A stretch of DNA of 64,000 nt from Delftia acidovorans (GCA_031286585.1 JAITUC010000038.1:62001-126000), one strand, 5' to 3'. Shown: positions 18,325 through 27,240, numbered from the stretch's first letter. Program-made: numbers and translations. Notes: generated by a model not told the origin, from the sequence alone.

Positions 18325-18359
18325 GTCTGAAAGACATGTACGAAGAACCCCCATAGATT
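18325..18359 (+). promoter_or_regulatory. Promoter with operator-like palindrome, pil cluster 1
   Basis: Palindrome GTCT-GAA-AGAC (18325-18335) overlaps a -35-like AAGACA (18331-18336), followed after 17 bp by -10-like TAGATT (18354-18359), 60 bp before the fimT ATG. The same arrangement with the same spacing occurs before cluster 2. Conservation between the two copies supports function; the regulator is unknown. Confidence 0.5.
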
Positions 18360-18419
18360 GAGCAGCGCGCAAGAACAAGCAGCGCTTCGCAAGCAGATCG
18401 ACGGGGAGGGATTCACGAC

Positions 18420-18983
18420 ATGTCATCGACCTGGCCTCAGGCCCACCCGGGCGCAAAAGGCTTCACGGCCATCGAGCTGATGGTGGTCGTCGCCATCCTC
18501 GCCGTGCTCACAACGCTGGCAGCACCCGGCTTCCACCTCATCATCGAGCGATGGCGCGTTCGCCAGACCGTCGAAGGCCTGCAGTCGACGCTGCAATACG
18601 CGCGCTCCGAAGCCCTGCGGCGCGGGGGCGGCGTCTTCATCCAGAAACTACCGCAAGGCACCAACGGCTGCACCCTGGCCGCGCGTCACGCGGACTGGGG
18701 CTGTGGCTGGGTGGTGTTCGTTGACCGCAATGGCAACAGGCGCTGGGATCCCCGGGAAGAGCTGCAGCGCTTCGACACTCCCGCACGCACCCTTGTCACC
18801 CGTTCCAGATCCGCCGCCATCATCAGTGTGGACCGATGGGGACAGATGGGCGGACTCACCGCCCTGGGCTTCGCCATCGCCCCGGCTTCCGCCGGCCTCG
18901 CCTCTGCCGCAGCGAAAGGCGTCTGCGTTTCGTCCGGCGGACGTATCCGGGTGGTCGGCCGGGAGGGCATTCCATGCGCCTGA
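18420..18983 (+). CDS. fimT: Type IV minor pseudopilin FimT/GspH family (cluster 1)
   Basis: Prepilin of the FimT/GspH group, 187 aa, part of the initiation complex of a type IV pilus. The leader MSSTWPQAHPGAKG is cut after Gly14 before F15; Glu at mature position 5 is present (FTAIE), followed by the hydrophobic helix LMVVVAILAVLTTLAA. The globular part carries four cysteines. GGGGAGGG precedes the ATG at good distance. It is closely similar to the cluster 2 copy (shared RWRVRQTVEGLQSTL) and distant from cluster 3. Its 3' end overlaps pilV by 10 bp, so it is the first gene of a six-gene operon. Confidence 0.88.
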   Translation: MSSTWPQAHPGAKGFTAIELMVVVAILAVLTTLAAPGFHLIIERWRVRQTVEGLQSTLQYARSEALRRGGGVFIQKLPQGTNGCTLAARHADWGCGWVVFVDRNGNRRWDPREELQRFDTPARTLVTRSRSAAIISVDRWGQMGGLTALGFAIAPASAGLASAAAKGVCVSSGGRIRVVGREGIPCA

Positions 18984-19594
18984 CAAGTACCCACGCTCGG
19001 CGTGCCAAAGGCTTCACCCTGGTCGAAACCCTGGTCGCCACCGTCGTCACGGCCTTGGGTGTTCTGGGAATCCTGAGCCTGCAGATGCGCACCCTGGCCG
19101 ATACCCAAAGCGGCGTGCGCCGTGCTCAGGCCATCCGGCTGATCGAAGACTTCAGCGAACGCACCCGCGCCAATCCCAACTCCCTCGGGCAGATGGGCCA
19201 CTACGAATCCGATTGGGATCACACCCCTGAATCCACCGCCGACTGCAGCGCCTCCGCATGTGACCCGGACATGCTGGCCAGCTACAACCTCGCGCTGTGG
19301 AAGAGTTCCGTGCCCCAGCTGCTGCCAGGTGGAACCGCCAAGGTCTTCCCTGCCACAGACAGCGACAGCAACGGACGCCACCTGGGCATCGTGATCAGCT
19401 GGCGTGAAAACGAGAAATCCAGCAAAGACGACTACAAAAAACCCATCGGACTCCATAGCGGTGGCATACACGGCGGCGAAGCCATGGCCTGCCCCACCGG
19501 CAGAACCTGCCACCTGCAATACATAGCGCTCAGCGCTCGCTGCGCGCCCTATCTTGCCAACAACGCAGTCCAGTTCTTCTGCGCAAGCCCATGA
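18974..19594 (+). CDS. pilV: Type IV pilus minor pilin PilV (cluster 1)
   Basis: Minor pseudopilin, 206 aa. The leader ends in Gly13 and the mature protein starts FTLVE with Glu5, followed by the hydrophobic helix. The start at 18974 (MRLTSTHARRAKG) overlaps fimT; upstream extension of the frame is fimT in another frame. It shares LQMRTLADTQ and GVRRAQAIRL with the cluster 2 PilV of identical length (206 aa), which shows recent common origin. Several Cys in the C-terminal half (CPTGRTC, ARCAPY, FFCASP) are conserved between the two copies. It overlaps pilW by 4 bp. Confidence 0.88.
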   Translation: MRLTSTHARRAKGFTLVETLVATVVTALGVLGILSLQMRTLADTQSGVRRAQAIRLIEDFSERTRANPNSLGQMGHYESDWDHTPESTADCSASACDPDMLASYNLALWKSSVPQLLPGGTAKVFPATDSDSNGRHLGIVISWRENEKSSKDDYKKPIGLHSGGIHGGEAMACPTGRTCHLQYIALSARCAPYLANNAVQFFCASP

Positions 19595-20466
19595 AGCACA
19601 CCCGCATCGCCGCCCCAACCCTGGCGCAGCCTGGTCAACGCGGCCTGAGCCTCGTCGAACTGCTGGTGGGCCTTCTCCTGGGAATGTTGATCATCGCAGT
19701 GGCCCTGGGCGCACTGATGGCATCACGCGCCGTCTCCGGCACCGTCAGCGATGCCAGCCAACTGCAGCAGCAGGCATCCCACATCTTGCGCGTCATGGGC
19801 CGGCAGATCCGGCAGGCAGGATCTCTTCGGCTGCTCCTATCGTCCTCAAAGAAGGGCACGGACACCATTGACGTGGCGGACCCCGTTGCATTCGAGGCAA
19901 GCGCACAAGATTTCGACCCTGTGCACGACACCATCCTGGGCCTTGATGCGCCAGGCCGCGCTCAATACAAGCTCACCGTGGGCTACAGCAACTACACGCA
20001 ACCGCTGCACAGCCCGGGCATCGAAACCTCACTGCAGCGCAATTGCCTGGGCCAGACCGACAGCCCCAGCCTGATCCTGAGCCGCTTTGCGCTGGACGCC
20101 CGCAAAAACACCCTGCGCTGCGCCGGAGCACCCTCTGCTGGAGCCCAGCCACTGGCCCGGAACGTCGCCAACTTCCAGGTGCGCTACCTGATCCAGGCAC
20201 CCGCGGGTGCCGCCCGCATCCAATACGTCAACGCAGCCGCCGTGGGCCAGGACTGGTCACGCGTCGTTGCCGCCGAGGTCTGTCTGGTGCTTTTCGGGAT
20301 CGAAGTCATCAACATGCCCGCCAACAGCAGCTACACCGATTGCGCAAGCAGTGACGGCACAGCGGAATCCATCGACATGACCACGCTGCCGGCGCCCAGG
20401 ACCCGGCGTCTGCACATGGTCTTTCGCAGCGTGTACCAGCTGCGCAGCCAGGGGATGGCCGGATGA
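19591..20466 (+). CDS. pilW: Type IV pilus minor pilin PilW (cluster 1)
   Basis: PilW-family pseudopilin, 291 aa. Gly18 ends the leader, the mature protein starts LSLVE with Glu5, then LLVGLLLGMLIIAVALGALM. A large periplasmic domain follows, ending in HMVFRSVYQLRSQGMAG, which is nearly the same in cluster 2. Known PilW joins FimU, PilV, PilX and PilE to prime pilus assembly and link to PilY1. Overlaps pilV and pilX by 4 bp on each side. Confidence 0.88.
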   Translation: MKHTRIAAPTLAQPGQRGLSLVELLVGLLLGMLIIAVALGALMASRAVSGTVSDASQLQQQASHILRVMGRQIRQAGSLRLLLSSSKKGTDTIDVADPVAFEASAQDFDPVHDTILGLDAPGRAQYKLTVGYSNYTQPLHSPGIETSLQRNCLGQTDSPSLILSRFALDARKNTLRCAGAPSAGAQPLARNVANFQVRYLIQAPAGAARIQYVNAAAVGQDWSRVVAAEVCLVLFGIEVINMPANSSYTDCASSDGTAESIDMTTLPAPRTRRLHMVFRSVYQLRSQGMAG

Positions 20467-21227
20467 GCGCCAAAGCAGCAGACATGCGGCATGCCCGCAC
20501 CTCTGCCACGCAGCGCCAGAAAGGCGTCGCGTTGTTCATCGTGATCACCCTGGTCATGCTTTCCATGCTGCTGGCACTTTGGGCATCGCGCAGTGCCCTG
20601 TTCAACGAACTGTTCGTGGGCAACGATGCCGACCACCAACGCGCCCTCGAAGCCGCACAGGCATTGCTCCAGGATGCCGAACTGGACATTCGAGGCGAAC
20701 AGGCCAACGGCGGCGCCTGCATCGCCAACAGCAGCCAGCCATCCGTCTGCCGCAGCGCCGCAACTATCACCCGGTTTCCCCAGGAAACCCAGCAGGTAGG
20801 TCTGCTGCTGGCCAGCCTGGGCCAGGCCTCTCCCACGAGATGCCGCGACGCTCTGTGCACCAAGCGCACAGGGCCTCAGGACTTCTGGAACAACGCGGAC
20901 GAGACCCAAGGGATCACGCTGGGCCAGATGATTGCCTCCGATGTCGGTGCACGCTACGGCCAGTTCACGGGCGCCATTTCCGAAGGCAAGAGCAATCCCA
21001 TCCTGGCCAGCCGTGAGACAGGAAAGGGGGGTTGGTACTGGATAGAGATCCTGCCCTATGACGCCAACGCAGGGAACTCAGGCCTCATCGCCAACGACTC
21101 TCACCGTCTGGCCCTCTACATGCAGCCCCAGGTGATCTATCGCATCACGGCCATCGCCCACGGCCGCAAGAACGGCACCCAGGTGGTGCTGCAACAGACC
21201 TATGTCCGCCAGAAACGCCGCGACTGA
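20463..21227 (+). CDS. pilX: Type IV pilus minor pilin PilX (cluster 1)
   Basis: PilX_N-type pseudopilin, 254 aa. Gly21 precedes the mature start VALFI; mature position 5 is Ile instead of Glu, as in PilX/GspK-type pseudopilins that cap the tip. The helix is FIVITLVMLSMLLALWASRS. The C-terminus GRKNGTQVVLQQTYVRQK is shared with clusters 2 and, more loosely, 3. ATG overlaps pilW by 4 bp; pilY1 follows after 15 bp. Confidence 0.86.
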   Translation: MSAKAADMRHARTSATQRQKGVALFIVITLVMLSMLLALWASRSALFNELFVGNDADHQRALEAAQALLQDAELDIRGEQANGGACIANSSQPSVCRSAATITRFPQETQQVGLLLASLGQASPTRCRDALCTKRTGPQDFWNNADETQGITLGQMIASDVGARYGQFTGAISEGKSNPILASRETGKGGWYWIEILPYDANAGNSGLIANDSHRLALYMQPQVIYRITAIAHGRKNGTQVVLQQTYVRQKRRD

Positions 21228-21242
21228 TTCAGAACGTCTGAC

Positions 21243-23636
21243 ATGCCTTATCTCTACCACCCTGGGCTCCGCCCCCTCCTGCTGCCAGCCGTGATCGCCG
21301 CGGTCCTGGCCGCGCAAAACAGCCAGGCTCAGCGTCTCTTTGAGGCAGGCACGCCAGTTTCCCTGGCTCAGAGAGAAGACAACGAATTTGCCACGCCCAT
21401 TGAAGACTGTCCGACAGGCCAGACAGCCGATGCCAAGGGCCGCAGCAGCTCCGCCACTTCCAACGCAAGCGTGCTTGCACAGGCAGGCGTGGACATATTC
21501 ACGGCCCGGTACAGTGCCAAAGCCGCCTGGAGCGGCTGGATCAACGCAGAAACGGTCCAACCCGACGGGAGCCTCACCGCGGCAGCCGGCTGGCAAGGCC
21601 AAAGCACGGCTGACCACCTGGACGCACTCAGCGATCAACAGGCACTCAATGAACGCCTGATTCTGACCTGGAGTGACAGACTGCAAAGGGGCGTGTCTTT
21701 CAAATGGCATGAGCTGGACCGCCCCCAGAAGGCGTCTTTCAGCGTCGATGCCGAAGGCAGGGCAGACAATCTGGGCAAGCACAGGCTCAACTTCATACGG
21801 GGCGACCGCCGCATGGAAGCTGCGGGACAACCGCCGCGCCCTGATGCAGCCCACCCCTTTCGCCAACGCAGCTCGCGCCAGGGCGATATCGTCAACTCCC
21901 AGATCTGGCATACCGGCCGCCCCGTGGACAACTCGCCTTTGCCGGGCTACGCGGCCTATGCGCTCGCCCAGCAGAAGCGCCAGCCCATGATTTACGTGGG
22001 CGGCAACGATGGCATGCTGCACGGCTTTTCAGCCACAGACGGCAGCGAGAAGATCGCCTACATCCCCCGTGGCGTGATTTCGGGGCTGGCACGCCTTTCC
22101 GACCCCGGTTACGACGCCCGGCATCGCTACTTCGTGGACGGCTCTGCCATGAGCGGAGACATCAACCCGGGCAGCCATGCATCCCCGCAGTGGCGCACCG
22201 TACTGGCCGGCATGGCGGGCGCCGGAGCCAAAGGCTACTTTGTGCTGGACATCACGCACCCGGAGGCCTTCAACGAGCACGGCGCCGGTGCGCTGGTCCT
22301 GCTGGACCGCACCCTGGCCCGCAACAGCGATCCCGGTGACTGTGCCATCTCCGCCACCCCATGGCAGCGCGCCACTTGCCAGGAAGACAGGGACCTGGGC
22401 CATATCCTTGCAGCGCCCGTGCGGGACGATGCCAACCCGCAACGCAGCATCCAGATCGCGCAGTTGAACAACAACCGCTGGGCTTTGGTGACGGGCAACG
22501 GCTACCACAGCATCAACCAGCGGCCCGTGCTGCTGATCCAGTACCTCGATGGCAACCAGGAGCTGCTGCGCATCGTGGCCACAGGCGACATCCCCACCGG
22601 CACCACACCGGAGACCACCAGCAATGGGCTCTCCGCGCCCCGCCTCGTGGACATCAATGGCGATGGCCGGCCCGACGTGGTCTATGCGGGCGACCTCCAG
22701 GGCAATCTGTGGAAGTTCATCATCGCCAGCGATGCCTCGTCCGCATGGGGCGTGGCCTTCAACGGCCGGCCGCTGTACACCGCCACGGGTGGCAGCTCGC
22801 CAACGGCCTCTCGCGCGCTGCGCCAGCCCATTACCGCCCCTGCGTCCGTACGCGCCAATGACCGGCACAGAGTCACCACTGAACCCGCAGGAAGCGATGG
22901 CCGCGTGACCGTGGGCGGCATGCTGGTGGCATTCGGCACAGGACGCAACATCACCCAGCAGGACACTGGCAACACAGCGGTGCAGAGCATCTATTCCATC
23001 CTCGACACCACCCGCTACAAGTTGCTCGCCGACGACCGGATACAGCCTTGCCCGGGTGACTCGGACTCTGAGTGCAAGCTGCCTGCAGGGCAGCGTCCAG
23101 CCCCTGTATCCGGCATCGGTGAGCTGGCCAAACGCTCGGTGAGCCACCAGACGAAAGAGGCCGCAGGCCGTGTCACCTGGCGAGTGGACTCCACCACCGA
23201 GCTCGACTGGACGCGGCACAAAGGCTGGTACATGGACCTTCCCCTGCCGGGCGAGCGCCTGCTCAGGCCGATGAGCTTCTACGACGGCAGCAACCTCCTC
23301 GCGATCTACAGCCAGATACCCGCCAGGTCCTCCAAGCGCCCTGGTGAAACCACAAGCCCCGCTGACGCCTGCCATGTGGGCGAGGAAAGCCAGTTTCTGA
23401 CGCTCATGAACATCATGGATGGCAGGCGGCCCAGCGTTCCATTGATGGACAGCAACGGCGACGGCGTCTACGACACGGCGGATCAGGAAGCCTCGCGCAC
23501 GACCGTCTCCGAGGGGTCCCAGACACTGCTCAACAAAGGCTATCACGCCATTGGGTATGACACCAATGGCCGCCGCCATGTGCTCGCCCGCATGCCGGAG
23601 CAGTCCCTGCGCCCCAGCTGGCGCCAAATGAAATGA
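21243..23636 (+). CDS. pilY1: PilY1-like tip protein lacking the vWA domain (cluster 1)
   Basis: 797-aa exported protein consisting almost wholly of the PilY1 C-terminal beta-propeller. A signal peptide (about 1-30, ending NSQAQ) is followed by about 50 non-conserved residues. From about residue 82 it aligns with residue 496 onward of the cluster 2 PilY1. The roughly 410-residue von Willebrand A region is missing, yet the frame is intact and the signal peptide kept, so this looks like a domain-deleted paralogue and not a pseudogene. Calcium-loop-like DINGDGRPD is near residue 470, followed by VVYAGDLQGNLWKF, and DSNGDGVYD is near the C-terminus. Ribosome binding site is weak, unlike cluster 2. 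Overlaps pilE by 4 bp. Confidence 0.85.
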   Translation: MPYLYHPGLRPLLLPAVIAAVLAAQNSQAQRLFEAGTPVSLAQREDNEFATPIEDCPTGQTADAKGRSSSATSNASVLAQAGVDIFTARYSAKAAWSGWINAETVQPDGSLTAAAGWQGQSTADHLDALSDQQALNERLILTWSDRLQRGVSFKWHELDRPQKASFSVDAEGRADNLGKHRLNFIRGDRRMEAAGQPPRPDAAHPFRQRSSRQGDIVNSQIWHTGRPVDNSPLPGYAAYALAQQKRQPMIYVGGNDGMLHGFSATDGSEKIAYIPRGVISGLARLSDPGYDARHRYFVDGSAMSGDINPGSHASPQWRTVLAGMAGAGAKGYFVLDITHPEAFNEHGAGALVLLDRTLARNSDPGDCAISATPWQRATCQEDRDLGHILAAPVRDDANPQRSIQIAQLNNNRWALVTGNGYHSINQRPVLLIQYLDGNQELLRIVATGDIPTGTTPETTSNGLSAPRLVDINGDGRPDVVYAGDLQGNLWKFIIASDASSAWGVAFNGRPLYTATGGSSPTASRALRQPITAPASVRANDRHRVTTEPAGSDGRVTVGGMLVAFGTGRNITQQDTGNTAVQSIYSILDTTRYKLLADDRIQPCPGDSDSECKLPAGQRPAPVSGIGELAKRSVSHQTKEAAGRVTWRVDSTTELDWTRHKGWYMDLPLPGERLLRPMSFYDGSNLLAIYSQIPARSSKRPGETTSPADACHVGEESQFLTLMNIMDGRRPSVPLMDSNGDGVYDTADQEASRTTVSEGSQTLLNKGYHAIGYDTNGRRHVLARMPEQSLRPSWRQMK

Positions 23637-24118
23637 GCCGCCAACTGCGCCTCCAAACGCGACTCCAAACGCACCTCCAAATGTTCCCTCCCATGGGCCG
23701 CCCTCCCTCTCCAGGCTTCACGCTCATCGAGCTCGTGACCATCATGGCCGTCGTGGTTGTGCTCGGCACAGTCGCCATACCGATCTACAACGAGTACATC
23801 CGCAGCATCCACCGCGCCGACGCCCGCGCAGGACTGCAGCAGGCCCGGCAATGGCTTGAGCAGGCCACCCTGGAGGGCGCCCCGCTGCCCGCATCCCCGC
23901 CTGCAGCACTGACCTGGTCCGACGATGCCCGCAAGCGCTACACCATCGGATTCCTGCACGACAGCGCCAGCAACGGCCCGGCCTACACCCTGGTCGCCAG
24001 ACGTCGGGGCCCCCAGTTGGACGACAGGTGCGGCGACTTCACACTGACCCACAAGGGCGTGCCTGGCTCCCTCAATCTGCAGCAGGGCTCCAGCCCACAG
24101 GAGTGCTGGGGGCTTTGA
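23633..24118 (+). CDS. pilE: Type IV pilus minor pilin PilE (cluster 1)
   Basis: PilE-type minor pilin, 161 aa. The leader is unusually long (28 residues, repetitive Gln/Leu/Thr) ending SPG, then FTLIE with Glu5 and a hydrophobic helix containing VVVVLGTVAIPIYNEYIR. A C-terminal Cys pair in RCGDF and ECWGL forms the usual disulfide region. An internal ATG at residue 17 or 21 could be the real start and would give a shorter leader, but ATGA overlap with pilY1 favours the first. Last gene of cluster 1. Confidence 0.86.
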   Translation: MSRQLRLQTRLQTHLQMFPPMGRPPSPGFTLIELVTIMAVVVVLGTVAIPIYNEYIRSIHRADARAGLQQARQWLEQATLEGAPLPASPPAALTWSDDARKRYTIGFLHDSASNGPAYTLVARRRGPQLDDRCGDFTLTHKGVPGSLNLQQGSSPQECWGL

Positions 24119-24289
24119 CCAGCCGACCGCCACGCATCCGCGCGTTGAGAAAAAAAGCGTTCCTACTTCAGCGCAGGCTGCTGAAAAAGCCAGAAGCCGC
24201 GCCGCTGTTGAACGGCACCAGACGCAGCCACGCCCCAAGCTGTCTAAAAGGCCTGCTCGTCCTACCCATAAACGGCCAAAAGCAGAGCA

Positions 24290-24324
24290 GTCTGAGAGAC
24301 ATCTGCCGCAAACCTCACTAGATT
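24290..24324 (+). promoter_or_regulatory. Promoter with operator-like palindrome, pil cluster 2
   Basis: Palindrome GTCT-GAG-AGAC (24290-24300) overlaps -35-like GAGACA (24296-24301); -10-like TAGATT (24319-24324) follows after 17 bp, 51 bp before the fimT ATG. Geometry is identical to the element before cluster 1. The rest of the 24119-24375 gap shows no gene. Confidence 0.5.
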
Positions 24325-24375
24325 CGGCCGCAACGTGTATCAAAGGCCGATCAGGGCGCGGGGAGGAATCAGGGC

Positions 24376-24969
24376 ATGTCGAGAGTCCGGCAACCGGCTG
24401 TAGCCATGGAGGGCCTGTGCAATCCCCTGCAACAGGGATTCACGGCCATCGAGCTGATGGTGACCATCGCCATCCTGGCCGTCCTCGCCTCGCTGGCGGC
24501 CCCCAGCTTCAAGCCGCTCATCGAGCGCTGGCGTGTACGGCAGACCGTCGAGGGGCTGCAATCCACCCTGTACTACGCGCGCTCCGAAGCCATCCGGCGC
24601 GGCGGCGGTATCGTGGTGGAGAAGCTGCCCAAGGACACCAACGGATGCCCCCTGGCCGCAGGCAATGCCGACTGGGATTGCGGCTGGACGGTCTATGTAA
24701 CTGCCGGCCACAACGGTCTGCTCAACGGCCTGGAACTCAGGCGCATGGATGCTCCCGCCAGCACCACCGTCACCAGAAGCGGCACGGGCACCAACGCGCA
24801 CAGGATCAGGCTCGACCGCTGGGGAAACCTGGATGGTGCCACCGCCCTGGAATTTGTCGTCGCACCCCACCCTGCGGGCAACTCGTCAGCGGCCACCAAG
24901 GGCCTTTGCGTGGCCCCCGGCGGCCGCATCCGCATCATCGGCCAGGAGCAGCTTCCATGCAGCCCCTGA
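24376..24969 (+). CDS. fimT: Type IV minor pseudopilin FimT/GspH family (cluster 2)
   Basis: 197-aa FimT/GspH pseudopilin. The leader is 21 residues ending QQG, then FTAIE with Glu5 and the helix LMVTIAILAVLASLAAPSF. It is a close paralogue of the cluster 1 FimT: both share IERWRVRQTVEGLQSTL and end in a Gly-Arg-Ile-Arg stretch before the pilV overlap. GGGAGGA lies at good spacing before the ATG. First gene of the second operon. Confidence 0.88.
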   Translation: MSRVRQPAVAMEGLCNPLQQGFTAIELMVTIAILAVLASLAAPSFKPLIERWRVRQTVEGLQSTLYYARSEAIRRGGGIVVEKLPKDTNGCPLAAGNADWDCGWTVYVTAGHNGLLNGLELRRMDAPASTTVTRSGTGTNAHRIRLDRWGNLDGATALEFVVAPHPAGNSSAATKGLCVAPGGRIRIIGQEQLPCSP

Positions 24970-25577
24970 AACCCGGTCCGCAGCAAACAGGCATCGCCCT
25001 GATCGAATCCCTGATCGCGCTGCTGATTGCATCCCTGGGAATCCTGGGAATCCTCGGCTTGCAGATGCGCACCCTGGCCGACACCCAGACCGGCGTGCGC
25101 CGGGCCCAGGCCATCCGCCTGGTCGAGGATCTCAGCGAGCGCACCAAGGCCAACCCCCACTCGCTGAGCCAGATCAACCAGTATGTCTCCGACTGGGACC
25201 ACACGCCCGACGCCACTGCAGCCAACTGCTCCGCCCGATCCTGCGGTCCCGCCGACATGGCCCTCTACCATCTGGCGCAGTGGAAGGCCTCCGTGGCCCA
25301 GATGCTGCCGCTGGGAAAGGCCAGGATCTTCCTTGCGGAGAACGAGACCAGCAGCGCCGCGCCCAACCGGCGTCAGCTGGGCGTGATGATCAGCTGGCGC
25401 GAGAACGAGCGTTCCACAACCGACGACTACAAGCAGCCAATAGGCGTCGGCAGCGAGAAGGGCAGCAGCACCTGCCTTGCCGATAGAACCTGCCACCTGC
25501 AGTACATCACGCTCAGCGCCCGCTGCGCCCCCTATTTCGCGGACCAGCAGGTCCAGTTCTTCTGCGCAGGCCAATGA
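24957..25577 (+). CDS. pilV: Type IV pilus minor pilin PilV (cluster 2)
   Basis: 206 aa, the same length as the cluster 1 copy and very similar over LQMRTLADTQTGVRRAQAI and SDWDHTPDAT. Gly12 ends the leader; the mature start is IALIE, so Phe at position 1 is replaced by Ile while Glu5 is kept. Start at 24957 (MQPLKPGPQQTG) overlaps fimT by 13 bp. Overlaps pilW by 4 bp. Confidence 0.88.
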   Translation: MQPLKPGPQQTGIALIESLIALLIASLGILGILGLQMRTLADTQTGVRRAQAIRLVEDLSERTKANPHSLSQINQYVSDWDHTPDATAANCSARSCGPADMALYHLAQWKASVAQMLPLGKARIFLAENETSSAAPNRRQLGVMISWRENERSTTDDYKQPIGVGSEKGSSTCLADRTCHLQYITLSARCAPYFADQQVQFFCAGQ

Positions 25578-26437
25578 CACTCCACACCCACGCCAGGCAT
25601 GCCAACAAAGGACAAGGCGGCCTGAGCCTGATCGAACTGCTGGTCGGGCTGGCCCTGGGCCTGCTGGTCATCGCCGTGGCCATGGGCGCGCTCATGGCAT
25701 CGCGCAGCGTGACCGGCACGGTCAGCGATGCCAGCGTGCTGCAGCAACAGGCCTCGCAGGTCTTTCGCATCCTGGGCCGGCAGATCAGGCAGGCAGGAAC
25801 GCTGCGCCTGAACCTGGCGGTGCACAAGGCGCCTGGCGAAGCCATCGACGCGGCAGATGCCGTCGCCTTCGAAGCCCGCACCCAGGACTTCAACCCCGCA
25901 CAGGACACCGTGCGCGGCCTGGACAACCCAGCCAACGGGCAGTTCAAGCTCGTCACGGGCTACAGCAACTACACGCTGCCGCTGCACCTGCAGGACGAAG
26001 GCCTCTCGCTGCAGCGCAACTGCCTGGGCCAGGTCAACAGCGACACCCTGATCCAGAGCCGCTTCGTGCTGGACACCCGCAACAACAGCCTGCGCTGCGC
26101 CGGCGGTGATACGGCCCAGCCATTTGCCGAGAACGTCGCCAACTTCCAGGTGCGCTACCTCCTGCAGGAAGCCAATGGCATTGCCCGCCTCCGGTACGTC
26201 AACGCCGCCGACGTGCAAGACAACTGGCCGCGCGTCTTCGGCGTGGAGGTCTGCCTGGTGCTCTTCGGCACCGAGGCCGTGGACATGCCCGCAGGCAGCA
26301 CCTACACCGACTGCGCCGGCAGCGATGGCAAGGCTGCCACCATCGACATGACCGCGCTGCCCACCCCACGCACCGGGCGCCTGCACATGGTCTTTCGCAG
26401 CGTCTACCAGTTGCGCAGCCAGGGCCTGGCTGGCTGA
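25574..26437 (+). CDS. pilW: Type IV pilus minor pilin PilW (cluster 2)
   Basis: 287 aa. Gly16 ends the leader, mature start LSLIE with Glu5, then LLVGLALGLLVIAVAMGALM. The periplasmic domain matches cluster 1 PilW nearly end to end (for example RNCLGQ, FEAR/FEAS, NVANFQVRYLLQ, HMVFRSVYQLRSQG). The two copies diverge mainly in loop segments. pilX starts 18 bp further on, whereas in cluster 1 these genes overlap. Confidence 0.88.
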   Translation: MTLHTHARHANKGQGGLSLIELLVGLALGLLVIAVAMGALMASRSVTGTVSDASVLQQQASQVFRILGRQIRQAGTLRLNLAVHKAPGEAIDAADAVAFEARTQDFNPAQDTVRGLDNPANGQFKLVTGYSNYTLPLHLQDEGLSLQRNCLGQVNSDTLIQSRFVLDTRNNSLRCAGGDTAQPFAENVANFQVRYLLQEANGIARLRYVNAADVQDNWPRVFGVEVCLVLFGTEAVDMPAGSTYTDCAGSDGKAATIDMTALPTPRTGRLHMVFRSVYQLRSQGLAG

Positions 26438-26455
26438 ACCGATAAGGCTCCGTCC

Positions 26456-27202
26456 ATGCGAACACGCGCCATCCCACGCCCCCATCGCCAGCAGGGCATC
26501 GCCCTGTTCATCGTCATCGTGCTGGTGCTGCTGTCCATGCTGCTGGCCCTGTGGGCTTCGCGCAGCGCGCTGTTCAGCGAAATGATCGTGGGCAACGATG
26601 CCGACCACCAGCGCGCCTTCGAGGCGGCGCAGGCCCTGCTGCTGGATGCCGAACTCGACATCCGCGGCGAAGGGGCCGACGGCAGCGCCTGCGTGCCCGC
26701 CGCCGACCGGCCCCTCGTCTGCCGCCGCGACGCCGCCGTCGCCCAGTTCCCGCTCGAAGCCAAGGAAGTCCAACCCCTGCTGACTCTTCTGAGCACGCAA
26801 GAGCCCACCCGATGCCGCAACGCCCTGTGCGCCAAGCGCACCGGCCGGCAGGATTTCTGGAACAACAGCGACGGCAGCAAGGGCCCCACGCTGGCCCAGA
26901 TGATGGACACCCTGGCAGGCGCGCGCTACGGCCAGTTCACCGGTGCGGCCACCGGGGACAAAAGCAACCCCATCCTGGCCGACACCAGGACGCCGGAATC
27001 CGGCGGCTGGTACTGGATCGAGGTCCTGCCCCACGACCCCAATGCGGCCAACGCAGGCCTGGTCGCCAACGGCACGGCCCTGCTGCCGCTGCACCTGACG
27101 CCCCAGGTGCTCTACCGCGTGACGGCCCTGGCCCGGGGCCGCAAGCCCGGCACCCAGGTGGTGCTGCAACAAACCTATGCGCGCCAGCGGCTGAAGAACT
27201 GA
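26456..27202 (+). CDS. pilX: Type IV pilus minor pilin PilX (cluster 2)
   Basis: 248 aa. Gly14 then IALFI; mature position 5 is Ile, so Glu5 is absent as in all three PilX copies here. The helix is FIVIVLVLLSMLLALWASRS. The globular part repeats the cluster 1 sequence pattern (VGNDADHQRA, ELDIRGEG, CRNALCAKRTG, GTQVVLQQTYARQ). A 38-bp gap with a strong AGGAGG site leads to pilY1. Confidence 0.87.
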   Translation: MRTRAIPRPHRQQGIALFIVIVLVLLSMLLALWASRSALFSEMIVGNDADHQRAFEAAQALLLDAELDIRGEGADGSACVPAADRPLVCRRDAAVAQFPLEAKEVQPLLTLLSTQEPTRCRNALCAKRTGRQDFWNNSDGSKGPTLAQMMDTLAGARYGQFTGAATGDKSNPILADTRTPESGGWYWIEVLPHDPNAANAGLVANGTALLPLHLTPQVLYRVTALARGRKPGTQVVLQQTYARQRLKN

Positions 27203-27240
27203 AGCCACCGGCCACCGACCCAACCAGGAGGGAGAGGACC

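Noticed and set aside
21243..23636. Cluster 1 pilY1 as a pseudogene
   Set aside because: Frame is intact for 797 codons, signal peptide and propeller motifs are kept, and it overlaps pilE as in the other clusters.
24119..24280. Hairpin TTCAGC/GCTGAA after pil cluster 1 as terminator
   Set aside because: No T run follows on either strand; pairing of 6 bp is not convincing.
26551..27240. N-terminal extension of cluster 2 PilY1 by 230 residues
   Set aside because: It is pilX out of frame; the signal peptide and AGGAGG support the start at 27241.
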